From Verrucomicrobiales bacterium (lineage in GTDB: Bacteria > Verrucomicrobiota > Verrucomicrobiia > Limisphaerales > UBA1100): a DNA stretch of 12,401 nt. How positions within the stretch are numbered: position 1 is the stretch's first letter; every line of letters starts with the position of its first letter. Of the stretch, positions 1 through 7,400 are shown piece after piece. Location: the NCBI GenBank assembly GCA_011523245.1, contig WTHG01000354.1, forward strand, positions 1 to 12,401, in the 5' to 3' direction. Made by a program: the position numbers and the translations under genes. Under the pieces are notes generated by a model, which had not been told where the DNA came from, did not search any database, and saw nothing but the letters and a program-made list of their open reading frames with translations.

Positions 1-60
1 GACCAAGGAGGATCGCCGTCTCTGACGGAGTGATGCCGCGGTTTTTTCTGGAATAAATCG
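1..60. other. Window edge, no supportable gene
   Basis: All three forward frames meet a stop within the first 54 bases, so at most a few C-terminal codons of an upstream gene could lie here and none is recognisable. A 5-bp hairpin (16-20 with 24-28, loop TCT) and a six-T run (42-47) are present, but 13 bases apart, so they do not form a normal intrinsic terminator. Bases 42-65 are A+T-rich and could hold the promoter of the RNA that follows, although I find no convincing -35/-10 pair. Confidence 0.3.
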
Positions 61-260
61 AATAGGGAGAAGGCAAAGTTCACCTGGATGCCCAGTGATG
101 TTCGCGCATCACTGATCGCGAAATGGCATTCGGGGGGCGAGGGGTGCTGAGCTAATCAAACTCGGTAGAAGCTACCCCAAGCTTGGCAGGCTTAGTCGAC
201 AAAAGATCTCGGACCTTTAGGGGGCCAGAGATCATTTACTGGAGGCGAAGCCAGCCCGAG

Positions 261-330
261 TCCGAATCCTTCGGGATTCAGATTTGAGTGAGATGTTCGG
301 ATTTGCTTTGAATCTGAACTGAACACAGTT
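261..330 (+). other. Mutually exclusive stems inside the candidate RNA
   Basis: Three pairings compete here. GAATCC (264-269) pairs with GGATTC (274-279) across a UUCG loop. TTCAGATT (277-284) pairs with AATCTGAA (311-318). TCCGAA (261-266) pairs with TTCGGA (296-301). The first stem shares bases 277-279 with the second and 264-266 with the third, so it cannot coexist with either in full. A further hairpin, AACTG (317-321) with CAGTT (326-330), overlaps the second at 317-318. This could be a conformational switch or just a side effect of repeated GAATC/GATTC words. Confidence 0.4.
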
Positions 331-872
331 GCCTGAATTAGGTGTAGGTTGCTTACTGTGACATCAGCACGGCGGAAGCCATAAATTGATTGGAAACAGT
401 CAGCCGGACGAAATCCTCCGAAAGGAGAACAAAAACCGGGGTTCCCGTCGGGATAGCCACGCGCCGAAGGCGATGGCCGTGAAAACTATCCGAAATCGTG
501 GCGATGCAGCAAAAACTGCAGCGCTGCAAAGTATGAGAAATGGCAACCTGAGGGATAAGAGGCGAGACCCGTGGCGCGGGCCAACGCATCGTCAAAAGCG
601 ATGGCCGACCCGCCGCCAAAGGGCTAGGATACGAATAGAATACTGGCGTGTCCCAGCCTGGTCCGCAGGTCAGTGGCCGCAACCACTGGCTGAGCGGGCA
701 AATAAACCTCACCCGAGAATTCATGCGTCGCAAGACCTTGAACGGCCCTGCTATGAGGCCGACAACTCCGCACGTCACGGAGAATAGCGTCGGGGAGCAA
801 TCGACCTGCCTTGGCAGGTGCCAAATGATTGCAACGGGAAAGAGCGCGTGGCGAGCGTCCACCCCCCAATTT

Positions 873-907
873 GTCCCTTCCGGACTTCGGTCTGGAAGGG
901 ACTTTTT
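873..907 (+). terminator. Intrinsic terminator ending the candidate RNA
   Basis: A 13-bp stem, 873-885 with 890-902, has one G-U pair and is capped by a UUCG tetraloop (886-889). It is followed at once by TTTTT at 903-907. The opposite strand has no T run after the stem, so the signal is directional and places the upstream transcript on the + strand. It lies 99 bases before cysK, so the RNA and cysK are probably separate transcripts unless the terminator is conditional. Confidence 0.88.
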
Positions 908-1006
908 GTGTGTTTGCGCCCCTGTACAGTTAAAGGAATGCTCTGGAAAACACTTGCCCGCGCCTCAGTTCCTGTGTTCATTTCTTCCACACCTGAAATT
1001 TGAATC

Positions 1007-2014
1007 ATGGGCAAAGTTTACAATAACATCGTGGAAACCGTGGGCGGCACTCCGCTCGTGCGACTCAACAAAGTCACCGAGGGCGCCGACGCCACCGTGC
1101 TGCTCAAATGCGAATTCTTTAACCCTCTCTCCAGCGTGAAGGATCGCATTGGCATGTCCATGATTGAGGCGGCTGAAGCCGACGGCACACTCACGCCGGA
1201 CACCGTCATCATTGAGCCGACCAGCGGCAACACTGGTATCGCGCTGGCCTTTGTGGCCGCCGCCAAAGGATACAAGCTCATCCTCACCATGCCTGAAAGC
1301 ATGTCACTGGAACGCCGCACGCTCCTTGCCATGTTGGGTGCCGAACTCGTGCTTACACCGGCCGCCAAAGGCATGAAGGGCGCTATCGCCATGGCCGAGA
1401 AATTGGCCTCGGAAACTGAGAATTCTTGGGTGCCTCAACAATTTGAAAATCCAGCGAACCCGGCCATCCACCGCAAGACGACGGCAGTGGAAATCTGGGA
1501 AGATACCGATGGAGCTGTGGATTTCGTGGTTGCGGGTGTGGGAACCGGCGGCACCATAACCGGTTGCGTGGAAGTCATTAAACCTCAAAAAGAAAGTTTT
1601 CAGGCTGTCGCTGTGGAGCCAGCAGATTCTCCGGTGATTTCCCAAACGTTGGCTGGAGAAGAGCTCACACCTGGCCCGCACAAGATTCAAGGAACTGGCG
1701 CAGGGTTTGTGCCCGGCAACCTCCATCTCAAAGGGGATGATGGCTCCGAACAGGTCAGTGAATGCATCAAGGTAAGCAACGACGATGCCTTTGCCATGGC
1801 TCGTGAGCTAGCCCTGAAAGAAGGAATTTTAGCGGGCATCTCTACCGGAGCCAATGTCGTGGCGGCTTTAGAAATAGCCCAACGTCCAGAGAATGCTGGG
1901 AAAACAATCGTCACCGTGGCTTGCTCCACAGGGGAACGTTACCTGAGCACAGCCCTTGCCGAAGAGGCCCGCACTAAAGCCGCGGAGTTACCAGTGCAAG
2001 ACCCGGCGGCATAA
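1007..2014 (+). CDS. cysK: Cysteine synthase A (O-acetylserine sulfhydrylase)
   Basis: A pyridoxal-phosphate enzyme that makes L-cysteine from O-acetylserine and sulfide in the cytoplasm, the last step of sulfur assimilation. The 335-residue protein is slightly longer than the usual 310-325. Family marks are in order: the N-terminal GGTPLVRL; the cofactor lysine K45 in SSVKDR; the substrate loop TSGNTG at 72-77; the phosphate-binding loop GVGTGGT at 177-183; and STGERYLSTAL near the C terminus. It matches the CysK/CysM fold without the regulatory domain of cystathionine beta-synthase. The ATG at 1007 gives the standard family N terminus (MGKVYNNI) and has no clear Shine-Dalgarno. The gene follows the terminator at 873-907 and precedes rho by 177 bases, so it is probably transcribed alone; no cys operon partner is visible. 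CysK rather than CysM is an inference from overall similarity. Confidence 0.95.
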   Translation: MGKVYNNIVETVGGTPLVRLNKVTEGADATVLLKCEFFNPLSSVKDRIGMSMIEAAEADGTLTPDTVIIEPTSGNTGIALAFVAAAKGYKLILTMPESMSLERRTLLAMLGAELVLTPAAKGMKGAIAMAEKLASETENSWVPQQFENPANPAIHRKTTAVEIWEDTDGAVDFVVAGVGTGGTITGCVEVIKPQKESFQAVAVEPADSPVISQTLAGEELTPGPHKIQGTGAGFVPGNLHLKGDDGSEQVSECIKVSNDDAFAMARELALKEGILAGISTGANVVAALEIAQRPENAGKTIVTVACSTGERYLSTALAEEARTKAAELPVQDPAA

Positions 2015-2053
2015 TTGCGTTTTTTGGAATCTGAAAATTTGATTAAAAAGGTG

Positions 2054-2083
2054 TTGCCAGTAAGGCTGGCTTCAGCCTAAATA
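2054..2083 (+). promoter_or_regulatory. Possible sigma70-type promoter for rho
   Basis: TTGCCA (2054-2059) is followed after 18 bases by TAAATA (2078-2083). The -35 box matches five of six consensus positions, the -10 only three. The spacer overlaps two small alternative hairpins built on GCCAG/CTGGC and AGGCTG/CAGCCT. A start here would leave a leader of about 100 bases before rho, which could allow the autoregulation known for rho in Escherichia coli, but nothing in the leader shows that directly. Confidence 0.25.
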
Positions 2084-2191
2084 CGCGCGGTTTCACTCCT
2101 CCCACCGAATTCGATTCGCTGGGGAATTCCCGTTCGATGAACTGTTATAGGCGTTGCCTGTCAAATTCTCGTTCGCGCGCACCATATTATC

Positions 2192-3322
2192 ATGGCAAAG
2201 AACAACAAAGGTGATTGGCCTGAGGAAGGCGAAGGTTATCTGGAAATCTCTGACAAGGGATTCGGCTTCCTGCGCTCACCCGGCAATCGATTTCAATCCA
2301 AGCCCAGCGACATTTTCGTGACGCCAGATACCATCCGGCGACACTACCTCCGAGAAGGTTGCTTCATTAAAGGACGTCTTGTGCCGCCGCACAAGGGACA
2401 CAGCCCTCAGTTACGCGAAATATTCAGCGTGAATGAAATGCCTTTCAAGGAGTATACCGAGTGCTCACGTTTCGAGAACCTCACCACAATTGATCCACTT
2501 GATAAATTCAATCTCGAGACCGATCCGGACATTATTGAAACACGCGTCATCGATCTGGTGACGCCAATCGGCAAAGGCACTCGTGGCCTGATCGTAGCCC
2601 CGCCACGCACCGGCAAGACCACCGTGCTCAAGCAGATTTGTAACGCCGTAACCACCAATCATCCCGAAGTGAAAACCATCGTGATGCTAATCGATGAGCG
2701 CCCTGAGGAAGTGACTGATTTCGAGCGTTCTGTGGACGCCGAAGTGGTAGCCTCTTCGAACGACATGGACCTCGAAACTCATGTGCGTTTATCCCGGTTT
2801 ATGATCGAGCGCTGTCGCCGGATGGTCGAATGCGGTCAGGACGTATTTGTGCTGATGGATTCCATTACCCGCATTGCGCGTGCTTATAACAACGTTAAAG
2901 GCGGTAGTGGTCGCACAATGTCCGGCGGGGTAGATGCTCGCGCGCTGGAAATCCCTAGGCGCATGTTTGCCGCAGCACGGAATATTGAAGGGGGCGGTTC
3001 GCTCACTATTCTTGCCACCGCATTGGTCGATACCGGCAGCCGCATGGATGAGCTAATCTTCCAAGAATTCAAAGGCACGGGTAACATGGAGTTGATTCTC
3101 GATCGCAAGCTCGCCGAACGCCGCCTGTATCCAGCCATTGATATCCCTAAGAGCGGCACGCGCAAAGAAGAGAAACTGTTTCCGGAAATCTATCTGGACG
3201 CGATTCGCAAACTGCGCCGCACCATGGTGGACCTCGACCCCATCAACGCAATGGAAACGTTGACCGGTGCGCTCAAAAAGCACACGACAAACGCAGAGTT
3301 GCTTTCCAAGCTGAAAACCTGA
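2192..3322 (+). CDS. rho: Transcription termination factor Rho, compact form
   Basis: An RNA-dependent hexameric ATPase that loads on nascent RNA and releases RNA polymerase. The cold-shock RNA-binding domain covers about residues 13-83, with GFGFLR at 23-28. The RecA-like motor follows: Walker A APPRTGKT at 136-143, LIDERPEEVT at 166-175, Walker B VLMDSITR at 220-227, the Q loop around 235-247, and R-loop KGTGNME at 294-300. The protein has 376 residues against 419 in E. coli. It starts almost directly at the cold-shock domain, so the N-terminal helical (Rho_N) domain is missing. This is not a start-site mistake: a TGA lies in frame at 2138-2140 and the 17 codons between contain no ATG, GTG or TTG. 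The bicyclomycin-contact region of the motor looks normal. No clear Shine-Dalgarno precedes the ATG. It is probably co-transcribed with the regulator starting 10 nt after its stop. Confidence 0.95.
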   Translation: MAKNNKGDWPEEGEGYLEISDKGFGFLRSPGNRFQSKPSDIFVTPDTIRRHYLREGCFIKGRLVPPHKGHSPQLREIFSVNEMPFKEYTECSRFENLTTIDPLDKFNLETDPDIIETRVIDLVTPIGKGTRGLIVAPPRTGKTTVLKQICNAVTTNHPEVKTIVMLIDERPEEVTDFERSVDAEVVASSNDMDLETHVRLSRFMIERCRRMVECGQDVFVLMDSITRIARAYNNVKGGSGRTMSGGVDARALEIPRRMFAAARNIEGGGSLTILATALVDTGSRMDELIFQEFKGTGNMELILDRKLAERRLYPAIDIPKSGTRKEEKLFPEIYLDAIRKLRRTMVDLDPINAMETLTGALKKHTTNAELLSKLKT

Positions 3323-3332
3323 TCATCCCTGC

Positions 3333-4349
3333 ATGGCCAGCGCCAAGGGAAATGCATCAGTAAACAGTAAACGCGGCCGGCCGGCAGTGTTGCATTCACG
3401 TCCGCCACTGGAGCGGATGATGGAGATCCATGAATCCGTTAATCGCGACAATTACCCCAACGCCAGCACCTTGGCGCGAAAGATGGAAGTCAGCACGAAG
3501 ACCATCCATCGAGATATCCAATTCATGCGCGATCGCTGGGATTTGCCGATTGAGTTTGATCCCGCCTACAATGGTTTTAAGTATACTCGACCGGTTGATT
3601 CCTTCCCCATGCTGCAGATTAACGAAGGTGAACTCTTTGCCTTGCTAATCGCGGAAAAGGCTCTTCAAAATTATCGTGGCACGGTGTTTGAAAAACGGTT
3701 GTCGGCCGCGTTTCAGAAAATCGCCGACTCGCTGCCGGACGCAGTCAGTATTCACCTAAATGAATGGGACGAAGCACTGTCGTTCAGGCACACGGGCGAA
3801 TCCGAAGTGGAAGTTGAGATTTTTGACAAAATCAGCCAAGCCACGGCCAAGCGACGACAGCTTAAGATTCGTTACCGCAAGCCCAATCAAAAGCCTGAGG
3901 AGCGGGTGATTGATCCGTATCAGCTCGCGAATATTAACAACGAATGGTATCTGTACGCTTTCGACCACAAACGGCGCGACATCCGTTGCTTTGTTCCCAC
4001 GCGTATTTTGGAAGTGGAATCCAACGGCAAGACCTTTGATCGGCCCGATAACTTTACCCTTGATAATTACCTCGCTGATTCGTTTGGCGTCTTCAAAGGA
4101 GATGAATCCTACGATATCTGCGTGCGCTTCACCAAAACAGTCGCGCCTTTTATCAAAGAGAAAAACTGGCATCCCACTCAGCACATCAAAACCCTGAAGG
4201 ACGGCTCTCTGGAGCTCTCCCTTCAACTCAGCCATCTCTCCGATATTCAGCGGTGGATTCTTGGTTGGGGAAGCCAAGCTCAGGTGCTCGCGCCCAAGGA
4301 ATTAGCCGAAGCGGTCCGAGCCGAGGCGCAGGGCATTGTGGATAACTAA
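3333..4349 (+). CDS. WYL-domain transcriptional regulator
   Basis: A 338-residue DNA-binding regulator of the HTH-WYL-WCX type. After a basic, disordered stretch (residues 1-22), residues about 24-75 form a DeoR/HTH_11-like winged helix whose recognition helix lies around STKTIHRDI. The WYL domain spans about 165-265 and carries the literal W205-Y206-L207 in NNEWYLYAF, followed by the basic KRRDIRCFVPTRI typical of the ligand-binding face. The C-terminal 70 residues resemble the WCX extension. WYL domains are thought to bind nucleic acid or nucleotide ligands and to switch the HTH. The target here is unknown. The gene starts 10 nt after rho, so a shared transcript is likely, with smc following after 79 nt. 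The neighbours are core genes rather than defence genes, so a role as an anti-phage regulator has no support here. Confidence 0.88.
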   Translation: MASAKGNASVNSKRGRPAVLHSRPPLERMMEIHESVNRDNYPNASTLARKMEVSTKTIHRDIQFMRDRWDLPIEFDPAYNGFKYTRPVDSFPMLQINEGELFALLIAEKALQNYRGTVFEKRLSAAFQKIADSLPDAVSIHLNEWDEALSFRHTGESEVEVEIFDKISQATAKRRQLKIRYRKPNQKPEERVIDPYQLANINNEWYLYAFDHKRRDIRCFVPTRILEVESNGKTFDRPDNFTLDNYLADSFGVFKGDESYDICVRFTKTVAPFIKEKNWHPTQHIKTLKDGSLELSLQLSHLSDIQRWILGWGSQAQVLAPKELAEAVRAEAQGIVDN

Positions 4350-4361
4350 GTCGAAAACCAC

Positions 4362-4390
4362 TTGGCCCGAACGGCCATTCACCGGATTAT
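4362..4390 (+). promoter_or_regulatory. Possible sigma70-type promoter for smc
   Basis: TTGGCC (4362-4367) and GATTAT (4385-4390) are separated by 17 bases, each matching four of six consensus positions. They lie in the 79-base gap after the WYL gene. If real, smc can be transcribed apart from rho. Confidence 0.3.
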
Positions 4391-4398
4391 CGCCGCGC

Positions 4399-4423
4399 CC
4401 GCATTTCTGCGGACATAAGGAGG
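4399..4423 (+). promoter_or_regulatory. Strong Shine-Dalgarno of smc with adjacent hairpin
   Basis: AAGGAGG at 4417-4423 sits 5 bases before the smc ATG and is the best ribosome-binding site in the window; most other genes here have none. A 5-bp hairpin, CCGCA (4399-4403) with TGCGG (4408-4412), ends 4 bases upstream of it. The site fixes the smc start. Confidence 0.75.
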
Positions 4424-4428
4424 ATTGA

Positions 4429-7400
4429 ATGTATCTCAAAAGCCTGAAGGCCATTGGATTTAAGTCGTTTGCGGATAAAACCACCCTGAATTTCGAACCG
4501 GGCATTACCGCCGTGGTTGGACCCAATGGATGCGGCAAATCCAATATCTCCGATGCTATACGATGGGTCTTGGGTGAACAATCCGCCAAGGCATTGCGTG
4601 GGGGCGAAATGGCTGACGTCATTTTCAGTGGCACCGAAGGCGCCCGAGGCCGTAAACCCACCAGTATGGCTGAAGTCTCTATTACGCTCGGTGATATGGA
4701 TGAGGAAAACCTCAAGGCCGCCGGGGTGGACCTAAGCTTTACCGAAGTCACCGTAACTAGACGCGTATTTCGCGATGGGGGCAGTGAATATTTTCTGAAC
4801 GGCGCCTCCTGCCGATTGCGCGATATCCAGCAATTGTTCATGGGCACCGGCATCGGGCGGAACAGCTACAGCATCATGGCCCAGGGCCAGATCACGAACA
4901 TCATCAAGAGTAAGCCTTCGGAACGCCGCGTGGTCTTTGAGGAAGCGGCAGGCATCACCAAGTTTAAGCAGCAGAAAAAGGAGGCCCTGCGCAAACTCGA
5001 TTACACCGAGCAAAACCTCCTGCGTCTAGAGGACACCATTCGTGAAGTTAAACGCCAGATTGGCTCTCTGCAACGCCAAGCCGGTAAAGCTCGCCGTTAT
5101 CAGAAAATCATGGACGAATTACGCGAGCTGGAAACCAAGCTTGCTCGGCATGAATACGACACCATTGATACTGAACTGCAGGGAATCCGCAAGGAATCAG
5201 AACACATTCGGGATAATCTCGAAAACCATTCCTCCGGAATCATCGAGGAGGAAACAGCTCTCAAGAATCTGCGCCAAACACTCACTGAACTAGACGCACA
5301 AATCAGCGCCAAGCAACAGCGAGGGCTGGAACTGAAATCGGAAGTGGAACGCCACGAAAACCGCATTCAGTACAACGAGCAACGGATGGAAGAGCTCACC
5401 GCCCAGCACGCTGATGCAGAGGCCGACATCGGCGGTGCTCAGGAACGCCGTAAACAGGTGGATGCCGAGCTGGAAGGAATTAATCAGCAACTGGCTGATT
5501 CCGGCCATTCGCTCGATCGTGCGCGCCAGCATGTTTCGGAAAAACGCAGCGTCGTCGAGACTGCCGAATCCGAAATTAGCCAACGGCAGTCTCAACTCAA
5601 CGATACCAACAACGAAGCCGCCCAACTCACTCAGCGCCTAACCAGCTCACGCAATGAGCTCAATGCACTCGAGCTTCAGGACCAAGGCAACACGGCGCGG
5701 CTCGAGAAACTTTCCGCTGAGAAAATTCAACTGGAGGAAGAGCGCAACAAACTCGAAACGAGCCTCTGCGAATTTGAGCGTAGTGTAGAGGACGATTCGC
5801 TCCACGTCGAAACCCACCGCGGCACCGTTGAGGAACGTCAGGTGCGCTTGTCGGTAATCGGCACGGACCTCTCCGGCACGGAAGAGGCCTTGGATGAATT
5901 ACTCCAGCGTCAAGCTGAGGCTAAATCGCGCCAAGATGTGCTGAAACAGCTCATCGAATCCAAGGAAGGCTTTAGCGCTGGAACTCAGACTGTCCTGACC
6001 CAATTCGATAGCGCTATCGGCTCGCTCGCAGATCAAATTCGTGTACCGGATGAACACGTCCGCGCTGTAGAGGCCGCACTAGGTGCCAATCTGCAACTCG
6101 TCATCACTGAACGACCGCAAAGCGCGGATCAAATGCTTCAACGCCTTGCCCAGGGCGAACAGGGTCGCGCCAGTATCGTGGCCTTGGAACTTCTGCGTGA
6201 ACGCGGCGGCTCGATTCCGCCATCCGATATCCCGGAAGGCGCCGTTCCGGCTTTGGACATCGTCGCAACCGATGACCTCATTCAGCCGCTCCTGCAAACA
6301 CTTTTGGGTAGGACTCTAATCGTGGATTCTCTCGAAACCGCCACACGCCTCTGGCATATGAGTCCGGGGCGTTTTGATTATGTCACCCAACAAGGCGAAT
6401 CACTGAGCCAACAGGGCGTATACACCGGCGGGCAGGGCGAGGGTAAGGAGCACCACTCCGTTCTTGCGCGCCGAAATCAAATTGACGAATTGGAGATTCA
6501 ACTGAACACGCTCGGCCATCAGATCGATGAATCCAGTCGCGCTAAAGGCGCACTCCTCGCTGAACAGACTGAGCTCCAAGCCAGCCTGCAGAATGCTCGT
6601 GACGAACTCAGTGACCGCGAAGTGGCTATTGCCACTCGCAAAGGTGAATTCAAAGCCCTTCAAAACTCACGGCAGGTGCTCGAGCAAAAAATTGAAGCGG
6701 TGGTGTTTGAGGTTCAAAACCTCGCTGAACAAGAAACAGCCTCCAAAAGCAAATCCATTGAATTGAATGCCCGCATCCGACAGCTGGAAGAGAAGGATCG
6801 GCAAATTCAGGAATTAATTACGGGCCATGAGGCATTCATTCAGGAGCAACGCGACCACCGCGAAACAGCCCAAGAGGAATTAACCGAAGCAAAAGTCGAT
6901 CTCTCCAAAGCCGAAGAACGGGAATCCTCATTGCAGGTCCAAAAAACTCCAATGGAACAGCAATTAGCTGAACTGCAGCGCACCCTTGAGCGGGCCCAGC
7001 AAATCCTCAGCGAAAGCTCCGAACGCAAGGTTCAGTTTGAATCTCAGAACGCCGAATCTCGCCTGGAGATAGAACGCTTGCGCCTGGATCGTGAAACGTG
7101 TAGCGAGAAAATATCCGAGCTCACCCAGGGCCGAAATCAACAAGCCACCGATGCGGAACGACGCGAGATGGAACTTTCCGAAAAGCGTAATTCCCTCACC
7201 GAAATGCAGGAGCGAAAAGGCGAAATTGAAGTGGAGGTTACTCAGAATCAAATGAGACAGGAACAACTCATTGAACGGATTCAAGAGAAATACGACCTCG
7301 ATTTACGTGAACTGCAGGGGGACGTAACGACTATTAACATCACCGCCGACGGCCAGACCACCACTGAGACCATCATGGCTGATGAAACTTGCAGCGAGAC

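Larger units (their letters stand above)
61..907 (+). ncRNA. Candidate large structured non-coding RNA, family unknown
   Basis: This stretch of nearly 850 bases has no credible protein gene but is crowded with hairpins in the + sense. Examples: 93-100 with 107-114 (8 bp); 264-269 with 274-279, closed by a UUCG loop; 386-392 with 397-403, capped by GAAA; 416-419 with 424-427, also GAAA; 451-456 with 486-491 enclosing 462-465 with 469-472; 505-509 with 516-520; 587-591 with 599-603; 661-666 with 694-699 enclosing 671-676 with 683-688; and 806-811 with 830-835 enclosing a CUUG-capped stem at 813-828. Adenine-rich single-stranded joints (GAAA, CAAAA) separate many of them. ATT-C-GGGGGG at 128-137 can pair with CCCCCCAAT at 862-870, which would close the whole molecule just before its terminator at 873. 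Size and style resemble the giant bacterial RNAs (GOLLD, ROOL, OLE), but I recognise no specific consensus. The exact 5' end is not determined. It could be two RNAs split near 340, or an extreme cysK leader. Confidence 0.55.

Noticed and set aside
16..47. Hairpin and six-T run as a terminator of an upstream gene
   Set aside because: The T run begins 13 bases after the stem, so it does not fit an intrinsic terminator.
353..862. A 169-codon open frame on the minus strand across the candidate RNA
   Set aside because: Its translation has no recognisable domain and poor codon regularity, it overlaps other open frames in several phases, and it covers stems and part of the long-range helix better explained by RNA structure.
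61..907. RNase P RNA, tmRNA, SRP RNA, 6S RNA, rRNA or group I/II intron
   Set aside because: I looked for the RNase P GGAAAGTCC and ACAGA cores, the tmRNA acceptor end and tag frame, the SRP GGAAGCAGCC loop, group I P/Q/R/S elements and a group II domain V, and found none.
386..1139. Plus-strand open frames at 386-787 and 648-1139
   Set aside because: Their translations are low-complexity Arg/Pro/Ser-rich shadows. The second runs through the terminator and into cysK.
3756..4277. A 173-codon minus-strand frame inside the WYL gene, and similar ones inside smc and trxB
   Set aside because: They are antisense shadows of clearly identified genes and show no domain.
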